Below, one piece after another: positions 17,933-27,014 of a DNA stretch of 51,202 bases. Each line of letters opens with the position of its first letter. Position 1 is the first letter of the stretch. The notes below the pieces were generated by a model, which was given only the letters and a program-made list of their open reading frames with translations, did no database searches and had not been told where the DNA came from. The stretch is from Pseudomonadota bacterium. Its GTDB lineage: Bacteria; Pseudomonadota; Gammaproteobacteria; Steroidobacterales; GCA-2729495. Location: NCBI GenBank assembly GCA_963204745.1, contig CAUJHF010000004.1, positions 1-51,202 of the forward strand, in the 5' to 3' direction. A program made the position numbers and the translations under genes.

Positions 17933-19459
17933 TTGAGCAAGAGAAATCGTTTCTCGATGCCGGGTGCCGCATTTTCCGGCGTTTCCCGGCGCAGTGTCGT
18001 GAAGGCCGGTATCGCTATCCCTTTCGCCGCGCTGCTCGCCCGGCCGGCTGGTGTTTTTGCCCAGCAGGCAGGGTTTGATTACTACATTTCGACGACCGGT
18101 TCGAACAGCAATTCCGGTACCGAAGGCAGTCCCTGGGCGCTGAGCGCGCTGCAATCAAAAGGCTCGACGATTGCCGGCAAGCGGATTGGCTTGTTGCCCG
18201 GAACCTATGTTGCCCCGACCGGTGCCAGCGAAGGCGACTATCTCCGTCCGGTGGTCAATATTGTCGGTGGCAGTGCAGCCGCTCATACCATCGTTGAGTC
18301 TGTCGTACCGCGCGCGGCGATCATTACTGCCTGGAACGGCAGTGGTTACAATACCTATGTTCCGGCACCCATCGGTACCCTTAATCAGTACGTCACGATA
18401 CGTGGTCTGACGATCACGCGGGTGGTGCGAAAGGCCATCATCATTGGTAACAGCAATGTCGTGGTTGAAGACTGCGAGATATACGATATCGATCAGCGGC
18501 GCGAGCCAAATTACGGTGGTATCGACAACACTGAGGGTATACGCATCGAAGACTACAGTGGTGGCAGCTCGCCATCGTTGAGTGGCATCGTTGTCCGGAA
18601 TTGCGAAATCCACGATATCTACAATGCACAGGGAACGGGTACCTACGTATCGCACGCCGACTACAATGCGAGCGGTATCAAGATCTACCGTACGCGTGGC
18701 CTGCTGGTCGAGTACTGCACCATATACAACACCAACGAAGGTGTGTTTGCGAAGACGTATACGGGTGGAACGACCGTTCGCTACTGCCATTTCCACAATC
18801 TGGTATCGGCTACGCGCCGGCTCGGCGGCAATGCAAATACAACCGGACTTTCGACGTATGTGCACAACAACTTCTTCTACAACGTGACACAGTACTACGA
18901 TGCCGAAGTTGATCAGGCCACGACGCACAACCTGTATATCTACAACAATACGGCCTATGCAAACCGTTCGCTGGATGATGCGGGCGGGTTCTATCTGCGA
19001 TCAGCAAGTAACGGGCTGGTACGCCTGTACAACAACATCGTCTATGTCGATACGAATGCAAGCACTGGCTGGCTCGGTATCGGTATCACTGACCGGAACA
19101 ACAATCCGGCACAGTTTGGTGTGCTGGATTACAACCGCTACGGTGGCCAGTTCCGGAACTGGGCGTCGAACATGTACACGAGTATTGCAACCTGGCGTAC
19201 TGCGATGGCTGCAGCCGGAGGTGCCGAGGGGCACAGCGCTGCAGGCGACCCGCTGTTTGTGTCGCGTGGTGCGAATACGCCAGCCAACTACAAGCTGCAG
19301 GCCGGATCACCATGTATCGGTGCTGGCCGTACCGGCGGCGTTTCGTCCGGATCAGCGGTTGACCAGGGTTGCTGGACTGCCGGTGTCGTGCAAATCGGCA
19401 GTGATTCGGACGCCTCGGTTGTCAGGCCAAATCCGCCGACATTGCAAGGTGTTTCGTAG
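17933..19459 (+). CDS. Tat-exported right-handed parallel beta-helix protein
   Basis: A 508-residue protein with a twin-arginine signal (SRRSVVKAGIAIPFAALL, ending near VFAQ), so it is probably exported folded. The mature part begins DYYISTTGSNSNSGTEGSPWAL, the usual opening of beta-helix carbohydrate-active proteins. It then shows repeated Asn/Tyr/Ile-rich rungs (IIIGNSNVVVEDCEIYDI, GIVVRNCEIHDIYNA, LLVEYCTIYNTNEGVFAK, NLYIYNNTAYAN). Such folds are found in polysaccharide lyases and epimerases, so trimming or modifying the polymer in the periplasm is plausible; no catalytic triad can be assigned. A TTG at 17933, seven bases after AAGGAG, is the preferred start; ATG 17957 is the alternative. 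Confidence 0.8.
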   Translation: MSKRNRFSMPGAAFSGVSRRSVVKAGIAIPFAALLARPAGVFAQQAGFDYYISTTGSNSNSGTEGSPWALSALQSKGSTIAGKRIGLLPGTYVAPTGASEGDYLRPVVNIVGGSAAAHTIVESVVPRAAIITAWNGSGYNTYVPAPIGTLNQYVTIRGLTITRVVRKAIIIGNSNVVVEDCEIYDIDQRREPNYGGIDNTEGIRIEDYSGGSSPSLSGIVVRNCEIHDIYNAQGTGTYVSHADYNASGIKIYRTRGLLVEYCTIYNTNEGVFAKTYTGGTTVRYCHFHNLVSATRRLGGNANTTGLSTYVHNNFFYNVTQYYDAEVDQATTHNLYIYNNTAYANRSLDDAGGFYLRSASNGLVRLYNNIVYVDTNASTGWLGIGITDRNNNPAQFGVLDYNRYGGQFRNWASNMYTSIATWRTAMAAAGGAEGHSAAGDPLFVSRGANTPANYKLQAGSPCIGAGRTGGVSSGSAVDQGCWTAGVVQIGSDSDASVVRPNPPTLQGVS

Positions 19460-19495
19460 CCCGCAGAGCGCTTGCATTGCGGTGTGCGACCCGCC

Positions 19496-20968
19496 ATGAA
19501 CGGGCGTCGGGCATTGTTGCCGGTGGTGGTTGCTGCGGTATTGCTGGCAGGTTTCGGGGCATGGAGAATCCGCGACTGCCTGTTTGGGGCCGGTGACTTT
19601 CCGGCCCCTGCCGACGATCCTCGCCTGGCACCTTTCGGCGGTCCTGCTGCACAGTTGAGCGAGGCAGATTACGCCGGTCTGTTCAGCTACTTCGTTGAAG
19701 GCTTTGTGAGCTATCGCAGCGCCAGAGGTGCGGGGGCAGACTACCCCGGCTGGCCCATGGGCGAAGGTACGGCCGGCGATCGCAGCCTTGCCCGTCTCGA
19801 GGGTTTTTCCCGGGTCGCGCCACTACTGGCTGGCTGGCTGCACGGTGGTCGGGAATCTCGTATCAGCCTGTCGTCCGGTGCCGCAGTTGATGTCAGCGAT
19901 CTGCTCCGTACCGGAATCCTGCATGGCACGGATCCATCCTCCCCGGACTATTGGGGCGTGATCGATTCGTCGCGGATTGTTGAGGCAGCGGATATCGCCC
20001 TGGCACTCTGGCTGTCACGTTCTGCCGTGTGGGCAAACCTCTCGATAACCGAGCAACGCCAGGTCGCAGGCTGGCTGTACGGCGTGAATGGCAAACAGAC
20101 GGTCGATAACAACTGGCATCTGTTCGTCGTGCAGGCGAACGTCGTATTGCAGGCGCTGGGTATGCCTGCTGATCTGGATGAGGCCCGGCGCAGATATGCC
20201 CGCTTCAAGTCTTTCTATGCCGGTGAAGGCTGGTTTCGCGACGGACCGGCCGGCCAGTTCGACTACTACAACGCCTGGGGTATGCACTATCCGCTGTACT
20301 GGATTCGTGAAATATCTCCACAGTGGGATCACGAGTTTCTGGTTAGTGCGCTGGCGGCGTTCGCCGCGAAGTACAAGTATTTTTTCGGGCCGAACGGGAT
20401 CCCCGCGATGGGACGCAGTATCTGCTATCGCGCTGCTGCGCCTGTGCCGCTGCTGATGGCGGCACAGGATGCCACCGGCAGCGTTTCGGCGGGTGAGGCG
20501 CGCCGCGCCATGGATCTGACCTGGAGTTTCCTGGTGCGCAATGGCGCGGTCGTCGACGGTACGATGACCCAGGGCTATTGCGGTACCGAGCCGGAAATCC
20601 TTGACTTCTACTCCGGTCCGGCCAGTTGCCTGTGGTCCTTGCGTTCGCTGGTTGCAGCATTCTCACTGCCTTCGGAGGCAGCACTGTGGCAGACCACCAG
20701 CGAGCCGTTGCCGGTCGAGCGAGGTGATTTTTCGCTCGCTATCCCCGCTATTGGCTGGCATGTCGTCGGCGATGCTGCCCATGGGGACGTGACAATCCTG
20801 ATTGATGCCAATCGTGGCAATGGAGCCGTGCGACTGCAGGAATATCCCTGGTTCCGCAGAATCAGCGATGCGTTGCTGTGCCGCTCCCGTCGCCCGGAAA
20901 ATGAAGCGGCCAAGTACGCTGCGGAATCCTACAGTTCGTCACGGCCTTTCTGTGGTTGCCAGCCGTGA
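19496..20968 (+). CDS. DUF2264-domain protein, membrane-anchored or secreted
   Basis: A 490-residue protein whose N-terminus (RALLPVVVAAVLLAGFGAW) is a signal anchor or signal peptide. The rest matches the DUF2264 family: YWGVIDSSRIVEAADIALAL, VNGKQTVDNNWHLFVVQANVVL, GWFRDGPAGQFDYYNAWGMHYPLYW and GRSICYRAAAPVPLLMAA. The predicted fold is an alpha/alpha barrel related to glycoside hydrolases and lyases, but the activity is not established. It lies 36 bases after the beta-helix gene, and its stop overlaps the next GTG start. Two adjacent, exported, carbohydrate-active-like proteins suggest a polymer-processing pair. The ATG at 19496 is preferred over the earlier GTG-type start at 19472. Confidence 0.78.
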   Translation: MNGRRALLPVVVAAVLLAGFGAWRIRDCLFGAGDFPAPADDPRLAPFGGPAAQLSEADYAGLFSYFVEGFVSYRSARGAGADYPGWPMGEGTAGDRSLARLEGFSRVAPLLAGWLHGGRESRISLSSGAAVDVSDLLRTGILHGTDPSSPDYWGVIDSSRIVEAADIALALWLSRSAVWANLSITEQRQVAGWLYGVNGKQTVDNNWHLFVVQANVVLQALGMPADLDEARRRYARFKSFYAGEGWFRDGPAGQFDYYNAWGMHYPLYWIREISPQWDHEFLVSALAAFAAKYKYFFGPNGIPAMGRSICYRAAAPVPLLMAAQDATGSVSAGEARRAMDLTWSFLVRNGAVVDGTMTQGYCGTEPEILDFYSGPASCLWSLRSLVAAFSLPSEAALWQTTSEPLPVERGDFSLAIPAIGWHVVGDAAHGDVTILIDANRGNGAVRLQEYPWFRRISDALLCRSRRPENEAAKYAAESYSSSRPFCGCQP

Positions 20969-22098
20969 CGCGCAGCGTGGCCGGGCCACCCCGGATCTTT
21001 CATCTGATCGATGTCGCAGGAACGGGCGGGGCCGAGACCGTCTTTTGCCAGATGGTGCGTTTTTTCGATCAGCGCGACGAGAACGCCCTGACCGTATTGC
21101 CGGGGCCGGGCTGGATTGCGGAACAGCTCACCGGGCTCCGCTCTGAAGTACGCGTGGTTGCTTCGCGTGGATCTTTCAGCATCCGGTTGCTGACGACTCT
21201 CATGAACCTCATGCGGCAGTCGCGCGCGAATATCATGGTCGTCCACCTGCTCGGTTCAGCTGCTTATGCGGCATTGACCGGCCTGCTTTTGCACCGTCCG
21301 GTGATTGCGGTCTTTCACGGCGCCCTGGACTTCGAGGCGCCCGGCAGGATGAGTACCCTCAAGCGCTGGTTGCTGGGTCTCGGCCACGTACATGTCGTGG
21401 CGGTATCGGCTGGTGTCAAGGAGGCGCTGGTTGCCTGGGGCCTGCAGGCCAACCGGGTACGAGTGATCGCAAATGGTGTGGATACCGCTGCATTTCAGCC
21501 AGTGGCAAATGCAGCGCTGCGCAATGTGCCGGGACTGCCCGCAGATGCAGTTATCGTCGGGGCGGTAGGCAATCTGCATCCGGTAAAAGGCTATGAGCTG
21601 ATGCTGCAGGCTGCAGCACTGGTGGTACAAGCTCAGAGCAATGTGCACTTCGTGATCGCCGGTGAGGGCGATACCGCCTATCAGCGTGAGCTGGAGCAGT
21701 TGCGCGACCAGTTGGGGCTGCAGCGTCACTGGCACTTTCTGGGTTTTCATACTGCCGATGCTGCGCACTACAGCAGCCTGGACCTGCTGGTGTCGGCGGC
21801 GTCATCCGAAGGCCTGCCGCTGTCGTTTCTTGAGGCGATGGCCTGTGGTGTGCCGATTGTTGCCACGGCCAACGAGGGTTCAACACGTCTGCTCGATGAC
21901 GCCCGCTGCGGTCTCAGCGTGCCCGGTGGCGATCCGGCTGCACTGGCCGGCGCGATGATGTCGGTGCTCGCCAATCCCGGATTGGCAAGTGAGCTGGGTG
22001 AGCGCGGCCTGCAGGCCGTGCGGCTGCGCTACTCGCTGGGCGCAACGCTCGATGAGTATCAGCGTCTGATCAATCAACTCATACAGACGTCCGGGTGA
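20965..22098 (+). CDS. Family 4 glycosyltransferase
   Basis: A 377-residue GT-B enzyme: FHLIDVAGTGGAETVFCQMV at the N-terminus, VVAVSAGVKEALVAWGL and VIANGVDTAAF in the linker, VIVGAVGNLHPVKGYELML at the start of the donor domain, and the E-x7-E motif in SSEGLPLSFLEAMACGVPIVAT. The GTG at 20965 overlaps the DUF2264 stop (GTGA). It converges with the flippase gene, leaving 33 bases between the stops. Confidence 0.88.
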   Translation: MTRSVAGPPRIFHLIDVAGTGGAETVFCQMVRFFDQRDENALTVLPGPGWIAEQLTGLRSEVRVVASRGSFSIRLLTTLMNLMRQSRANIMVVHLLGSAAYAALTGLLLHRPVIAVFHGALDFEAPGRMSTLKRWLLGLGHVHVVAVSAGVKEALVAWGLQANRVRVIANGVDTAAFQPVANAALRNVPGLPADAVIVGAVGNLHPVKGYELMLQAAALVVQAQSNVHFVIAGEGDTAYQRELEQLRDQLGLQRHWHFLGFHTADAAHYSSLDLLVSAASSEGLPLSFLEAMACGVPIVATANEGSTRLLDDARCGLSVPGGDPAALAGAMMSVLANPGLASELGERGLQAVRLRYSLGATLDEYQRLINQLIQTSG

Positions 22099-22131
22099 GA
22101 GCCTGCAATTCCCTGCGGAGCTGACGATCGA

Positions 22132-23577
22132 TCAGGACTTGCGCAGCCCCAGCAGCTTGCCGCCAACCTGCATCAGTTCCCGCCACAGCGCCGGTGTCAA
22201 CAGGCGTACGGCGATCAGCCAGACCAGCACACCGCTGCTGATGCTGATCGCCAGACGAAAGGTGGCCGACGCGTCAGGCAGAAACGCCTGGCTGCCAAGT
22301 ACCGCAAGTCCCATGACGAAGGCCGGCAGCGCTGCAAGGACCAGGTCCCGCAGGATATGCGACCGGTTGACCGGTATGCAGCTGGCGACCGCATTCAGGC
22401 CAAGCAAGAAACCGAGCGGAATCGAGATGGCCCATGCGACGGCAACTCCCGGCAGTCCCCAGCGCGTACTCACCAGCAACATGATTCCGGACAAGACCAG
22501 AGTCTTCAGATTGTAATAAAAGGTCTGTTCGGGGCGACCGATACCCTGCAGTACGGTGGCGGCAAAGGCACCGGTCAGTCGCAGGGGCATGACTGCGGCC
22601 AGTATCTGTATCACCAGTACGGCTGCTTGCCATTTGCCGCCCAGTACGACGGTCACCAGGTCTTGTGCCGTGAGCGCAAGACCCCAGAGTACCGGGAAGC
22701 TCACGATGGATGAGAGACGCAGGGATTTGCTGTAGCCGTCAGCCACCTGTGCCGGCGAATCCTGCAGGCGAGCGAAGGCGGGAAGCGCAACCTGGTTGGT
22801 GATCTCGACGACTTTCGAAACCGGCATGAAGGCCAGTTCCTTGCCGACGGTCAGCAGGCCCAGGCTGGCATCGCCGAGTTTTCGTCCGACGATCAGGGCA
22901 TCAATCTGCGTGTACCAGTACCAGACAGTCATGTTGGCGAGCAGAAAGCCGGACAGTCGAAACAAGCCGCGCAGCGGTGCAAGTGCAAGCACTGGCCGCG
23001 GTATGCCACCCACGTAAAGTTGCATCTGCAGCGCTCGCGCAAAGCTGCCGGCAAGATTGCCGAGAATCAGCGCCCAGGCGCCGTAACCGGTCCAGGCCAG
23101 ATACAGCGTCGTGATCGTGGAAATCAGCGAGGACGTCATGCCCGCGAGGGAGATCTCCCGGAACCGCATGTCGATGGCAAGCAGGGCGCGCGGGACGGTG
23201 GAGATGCCAATCGCCAGGAAGAGCAGGGCGCTGGCCTGCACCAGGGGAATGAGCGCGTCATTGCGGAAGTATGCTGCAACCAGTGGCGCCAGGCCCGCCA
23301 TCAGTCCGCAGAGGACGATGCCCGCCAGCATGGACGCACCGTAGGCAGCGCGAAGCACCAGCGGGTCGGCTTCGCGGCGGCTGATCAGGGCTGTGCCGAG
23401 CCCCAGGTCACCAAGGAACAGCAGGTACCCGGTGAAGAGTGTGGCCATCGCCACCAGGCCATAGTCCGCGGGAGCGAGCAGCCGCATCACGACGATGGTC
23501 GATACCCAGGAGACGATCTGCGCAAAAGCCCGGGCGGCAGTCATCCAGCGCAATGATCGGTATACGTCGTCGCTCAC
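22132..23577 (-). CDS. Wzx/MOP-type polysaccharide flippase
   Basis: A 481-residue membrane protein of the oligosaccharide flippase family (WzxC/RfbX-like), with about 12-14 hydrophobic segments starting FAQIVSWVSTIVVMRLL and the family-typical LLAPADYGLVAMATLFTGYL. It would flip the undecaprenyl-linked repeat unit to the periplasm for polymerisation. The start is GTG at 23577 (an internal ATG at codon 12 is possible); no strong ribosome-binding site is visible. It is divergent from the FkbH-like gene, and the 138 bases between them hold an AT-rich TATATT element at about 23662-23667. Confidence 0.87.
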   Translation of the reverse strand: MSDDVYRSLRWMTAARAFAQIVSWVSTIVVMRLLAPADYGLVAMATLFTGYLLFLGDLGLGTALISRREADPLVLRAAYGASMLAGIVLCGLMAGLAPLVAAYFRNDALIPLVQASALLFLAIGISTVPRALLAIDMRFREISLAGMTSSLISTITTLYLAWTGYGAWALILGNLAGSFARALQMQLYVGGIPRPVLALAPLRGLFRLSGFLLANMTVWYWYTQIDALIVGRKLGDASLGLLTVGKELAFMPVSKVVEITNQVALPAFARLQDSPAQVADGYSKSLRLSSIVSFPVLWGLALTAQDLVTVVLGGKWQAAVLVIQILAAVMPLRLTGAFAATVLQGIGRPEQTFYYNLKTLVLSGIMLLVSTRWGLPGVAVAWAISIPLGFLLGLNAVASCIPVNRSHILRDLVLAALPAFVMGLAVLGSQAFLPDASATFRLAISISSGVLVWLIAVRLLTPALWRELMQVGGKLLGLRKS

Positions 23578-23715
23578 CGGCGGGATTGTAACGGAGAGCG
23601 GCAGGCAAGGCTGATGTCTTGCACTTCGACGCGGTCACACTTGTGGCATCTGGTCGCGTGATATATTGCCCAGCCCGAAGAAATACCGCATCTCGCGGTA
23701 CCCTCGCTGTAGTTT

Positions 23716-25815
23716 ATGAGCGCGTCGATCAACTTTCACAAGCTCGCCGGCGAACTTTGGCGCAACCGTCAGCAGATCGTTACGGAGTGGTATGCCGACT
23801 GGTTCTCGCCGGCCATCCTTGCGGCCTTTCCCGGTGAGTTTTCGACCAGTCCGCAACCGGCGGCAGTAGCCCGGGATTTTCTCCTCCCCCTGCTCGGTCT
23901 GCTGGTCCAGTACGCGCGCACCGGTGAGCAACTGTTCCGCGAACAGTACCTGTTCGAGTGGCGGCGCTATGCGCCTCACCGTGAGGGCCAGGAAGCGCTG
24001 CAGGCCTATTTTGCGACACTGGTGCCGGCACATGAGCGGGTGCTGCTCGGCCAGGTGTCCGGCGATATGCGTCAGCCATTTGCAGATTGGCTGACTGAAT
24101 TGCACCGGCCCTTGTGCGAGCCACCCGCAGCTGACCGGACCACCCTCCGGATGCTGATGGTTGGCGATTGCGTGATGGCGGGCATCCAGGTGTTCCTGAT
24201 CGGCCAGATGGCAAGACAGGGAATTGACCTGGATGTGCGCTACTACTACCTGTCTGCACTGATGGGTGCCGACATCGACCAGGATGGTATATCGGCTGCG
24301 ATCAGAACCAGCAAGGTCGATATCATTGCCACGAGTTATCTGACCTACAAGGGAATCCCGCTCTATCGCTCGCTGATGGAGGACGCTGGCAAGCACTCAG
24401 CGGAGGAGAGGCGTGCGCTGGTCGGGGCAATCACGGAGTATGTTGCCAGTCATGTCGGCCAGATCCGTGAACTCACCGATGCGCCGCTGTTGCTGCATAA
24501 CGCATCCGGCTTGCCGTTGAGTCGATGGCGTTCGCGCCTGCCCGGTCTGTCGCCATTGACGGCAGCGCAGCGGGATGCCCTGCATCTGGTCAATTCCGGG
24601 ATCAGCCGTATCGCTGCTGCAACCGACAACTGTTTCCTGATTGACGAAAATGCCCTGGCTGAACCGCGAGGATTGCGCAGCGCGTCCAGGGTGCTGTTTC
24701 CGCAACGCATGTTCCGTCACGCCCAGTTCCATGTGATCGACTTTGAGCGGCTGGCATCAATTGAGTATTCCGCAATCGTCAGCGATATAGCGCGCCTCGC
24801 GAAGACCAAGCTGATTCTGGTCGACTTTGACAACACCCTGTGGAGCGGCGTCATGGCCGATGGTCCGGTGCAACATCATCGCGATCGTCAGTTGTTGCTG
24901 AAGAAGCTGTCAGAACAGGGCATTCTTCTCGCCGCAGTCAGCAAGAACGACGAAAAAAATGTCCGCTGGGACGAGATGTTGCTGGCCGCAGATGATTTCG
25001 TTGCCCTGAAGATCAACTGGAACCTGAAGGCGCAGTCGGCCCGGGAGATTGCTGCGGACCTTAACCTGGGTATCGACTCGTTCCTGTTGCTGGATGACAA
25101 CCCGGCTGAACGCGAGCTGCTCACGCAGCAGTTGCCCCAGATCCCGGTACTTGATGCCACATCACCGTCTGCCTGGGTGGCTCTGGGGCGGCTGTTATTC
25201 ATGCCGAATACCAGAGAAACCGAAGAGGCGCGCCATCGCAAACAGCTCTATCGCCAGCAGGCCAGCCGGCAGCAGACAGTTCGCTCAGGGGCTGACTACC
25301 CGGCGCTGATGCGCACGCTCGGACTGAAGGCGTTGGTCGGTCCGGCGAGCAAAACGGATCTCGACCGGGTCGCAGAGCTGGTGCAGAGAACCAACCAGTT
25401 CAATACGACCACCATCAGGTACGGGAAGCACGAACTTGACGGTTTGCTTCGGAGTGATGACGCGCGGCTTGTCGTCGGTGAGCTGTCCGACAAGTTTGGC
25501 GCGCTGGGACTGGTGTGTGTAGCAGTCTTGCGCCTGACGGAAGCAGAGGTGTCGATCGAGAGCTTTGTCATGAGCTGTCGGGCGATGGGCTTTGGAATGG
25601 AGCAGGTGATGCTGGCCTATATTGGCCGGCTGTGTGCCGGACGGTCGCTCATCGGGCGCTTTGTGCCCAGTGGACGCAATGAACCCTCGGCCAGCGTTTT
25701 TGCCAATGCCGGGTTTGGCCCGGTGGAGGAGGGTCACTGGCTGCTGCCAGCTGGTACGCAGCTCCCGATGCCGGAGTGGATTTCCGTCGTGGAGCGCCAG
25801 GCAGGTAATCGTTGA
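23716..25815 (+). CDS. FkbH-like HAD-IIIC protein with long N-terminal domain and C-terminal GNAT-like domain
   Basis: A 699-residue protein. The central HAD-IIIC domain has the nucleophile motif LILVDFDNTLWSG (about residue 370), then AVSKNDEKNV and FLLLDDNPAERELL. The C-terminal part has RVAELVQRTNQFNTTTIRYG and a GNAT-like ending, as in FkbH proteins that load glyceryl units from 1,3-bisphosphoglycerate onto an acyl carrier protein. The first 350 or so residues form an extra region in which MLMVGDCVMAGIQVFL resembles the first block of SGNH-type domains, but with Cys in place of Ser. A free-standing ACP and a phosphopantetheinyl transferase in the window make an ACP-linked role credible. 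It ends back-to-back with the facing acetyltransferase gene (no intergenic base). Confidence 0.87.
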   Translation: MSASINFHKLAGELWRNRQQIVTEWYADWFSPAILAAFPGEFSTSPQPAAVARDFLLPLLGLLVQYARTGEQLFREQYLFEWRRYAPHREGQEALQAYFATLVPAHERVLLGQVSGDMRQPFADWLTELHRPLCEPPAADRTTLRMLMVGDCVMAGIQVFLIGQMARQGIDLDVRYYYLSALMGADIDQDGISAAIRTSKVDIIATSYLTYKGIPLYRSLMEDAGKHSAEERRALVGAITEYVASHVGQIRELTDAPLLLHNASGLPLSRWRSRLPGLSPLTAAQRDALHLVNSGISRIAAATDNCFLIDENALAEPRGLRSASRVLFPQRMFRHAQFHVIDFERLASIEYSAIVSDIARLAKTKLILVDFDNTLWSGVMADGPVQHHRDRQLLLKKLSEQGILLAAVSKNDEKNVRWDEMLLAADDFVALKINWNLKAQSAREIAADLNLGIDSFLLLDDNPAERELLTQQLPQIPVLDATSPSAWVALGRLLFMPNTRETEEARHRKQLYRQQASRQQTVRSGADYPALMRTLGLKALVGPASKTDLDRVAELVQRTNQFNTTTIRYGKHELDGLLRSDDARLVVGELSDKFGALGLVCVAVLRLTEAEVSIESFVMSCRAMGFGMEQVMLAYIGRLCAGRSLIGRFVPSGRNEPSASVFANAGFGPVEEGHWLLPAGTQLPMPEWISVVERQAGNR

Positions 25816-26379
25816 TCAGCGAAACGCGCTGTTGTCGTAGTCGCGCTGGATGACGCGTCCGGGGTTTCCGAGTACCAGGCAACGCGGCGGAATATCCCGA
25901 TCTACCATCGCGCCGGCGGCGATGGTGGCGCCGTCGCCGATGCTTATGCTGGCGGTGATCGTTGCGTGTGCGCCGATCCATACCCCGGCACCGATGACCG
26001 GCCCGGGTCCGTCTGCCTCGGGCCCGATACTGACGTGCTGCTGGATCGCGCAGCCGGGTCCGATCTGACAGCGTGCGACCCGGATCTGGCCAAAATGGCC
26101 AACATAGAGGCCCGGGCCGATGTCAGCGCTTTGTTCCAGGCGGATGCCATAGGCACTGCGAATAAAGGCCACCAGCAGCCAGTATGCCGGATAGAGACAT
26201 GCGGCAAGGAGCCAGCCGGGCAGATGCTGGCGCAGCCTGGCGAGCCAGCGCCCGAAGCGGTAGACGAACAGGGCTTGCAGGCCGAAGTTGTCGCCTGCAA
26301 GTCGCAGCCAGTCGCGGATACCAGGTTTGGTGTCGGCGCGATGAAAGCGCAGTACATCAGCACGGATATGCGCAAACAA
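25816..26379 (-). CDS. Hexapeptide-repeat acyltransferase (serine acetyltransferase-like) B
   Basis: A 187-residue left-handed beta-helix protein of the CysE/WbbJ-like group. After an N-terminal helical and hydrophobic part (LLAACLYPAYWLLVAFI), hexapeptide rungs run from DIGPGLYVGHFGQI to PVIGAGVWIGAHATITASISIGDGATIAAGAMV, ending PPRCLVLGNPGRVI. It probably O-acetylates a sugar; a free-serine acetyltransferase role is unlikely in this context. The start is TTG at 26379, immediately after the stop of the upstream acetyltransferase. It is the last gene of the long minus operon. Confidence 0.85.
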   Translation of the reverse strand: MFAHIRADVLRFHRADTKPGIRDWLRLAGDNFGLQALFVYRFGRWLARLRQHLPGWLLAACLYPAYWLLVAFIRSAYGIRLEQSADIGPGLYVGHFGQIRVARCQIGPGCAIQQHVSIGPEADGPGPVIGAGVWIGAHATITASISIGDGATIAAGAMVDRDIPPRCLVLGNPGRVIQRDYDNSAFR

Positions 26380-27012
26380 TCAGTTGCCCCGCGCGGCTGC
26401 GACGCATGCATCCGCGTCCAGGTCCGGTTGTTCGCGTAACGCCGCGTTGTCAAAATCGCGCAACGCCACGCGCGCCGGATTGCCCTGCATGACGACGCCG
26501 GCAGGTATGCTTTTGGTGAGTGCAGTACCGGGCAGCAACGTGGCACCATCGCCGATGGTCAGCGATCCGTAGACCACACAGTCCGCACCTATCCATACAT
26601 TGCGGCCGATCTCCGGCAGTCCTCCGTCAGCCAGACTCATGCCGATGGTCGTGCGCGGGCCGATGACCGAACCCGCACCCATTTTCGTCGCGCCAAAGAT
26701 GAGGCAGCCCTGGTCGGGCATGCAGACGCCGCCTTCAATATCGCTGCGCCCGAGGATATCGCTCTTGGTCGATACCTTGACCAGCCATTCCAGGCTGCTC
26801 AGCGGGATACCGATCAGGCGCAGATGCCAGCTGCCCCGCATTGGGCCGGTCCAGCGGCTGACCCACCAGTGGGAGAGGCGATGCACCAGCAGTAACCACA
26901 AACCCCGTGAGATCAACAGCAGCCAGAGACCGGAGAGCAGGCGGACCGGCTTGCCTGGCCAGCGGCGCCGGTGACAGAGATCCAGGTCAGCTGAAAATCG
27001 CGCCATGGCCAT
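26380..27012 (-). CDS. Hexapeptide-repeat acyltransferase (serine acetyltransferase-like) A
   Basis: A 210-residue left-handed beta-helix acetyltransferase, a paralogue of the next gene: a hydrophobic N-terminal region (LLSGLWLLLISRGLWLLLV) followed by rungs DILGRSDIEGGVCMPDQGCLIFGATKMGAGSVIG and PEIGRNVWIGADCVVYGSLTIGDGATLLPGTALT, with the typical terminal GVVMQGNPARVALRDFDNAAL. It probably acetylates a sugar of the repeat unit. It starts two bases after the SGNH-like gene and ends one base before the second acetyltransferase. Confidence 0.85.
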   Translation of the reverse strand: MAMARFSADLDLCHRRRWPGKPVRLLSGLWLLLISRGLWLLLVHRLSHWWVSRWTGPMRGSWHLRLIGIPLSSLEWLVKVSTKSDILGRSDIEGGVCMPDQGCLIFGATKMGAGSVIGPRTTIGMSLADGGLPEIGRNVWIGADCVVYGSLTIGDGATLLPGTALTKSIPAGVVMQGNPARVALRDFDNAALREQPDLDADACVAAARGN

Positions 27013-27014
27013 GG

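Noticed and set aside
17933-19459. Possible PEP-CTERM or VPEID-CTERM substrate among exported proteins
   Set aside because: I checked the C-termini of the beta-helix protein, the Ig/FN3 lipoprotein and both barrels; none has the motif followed by a membrane segment and basic tail.
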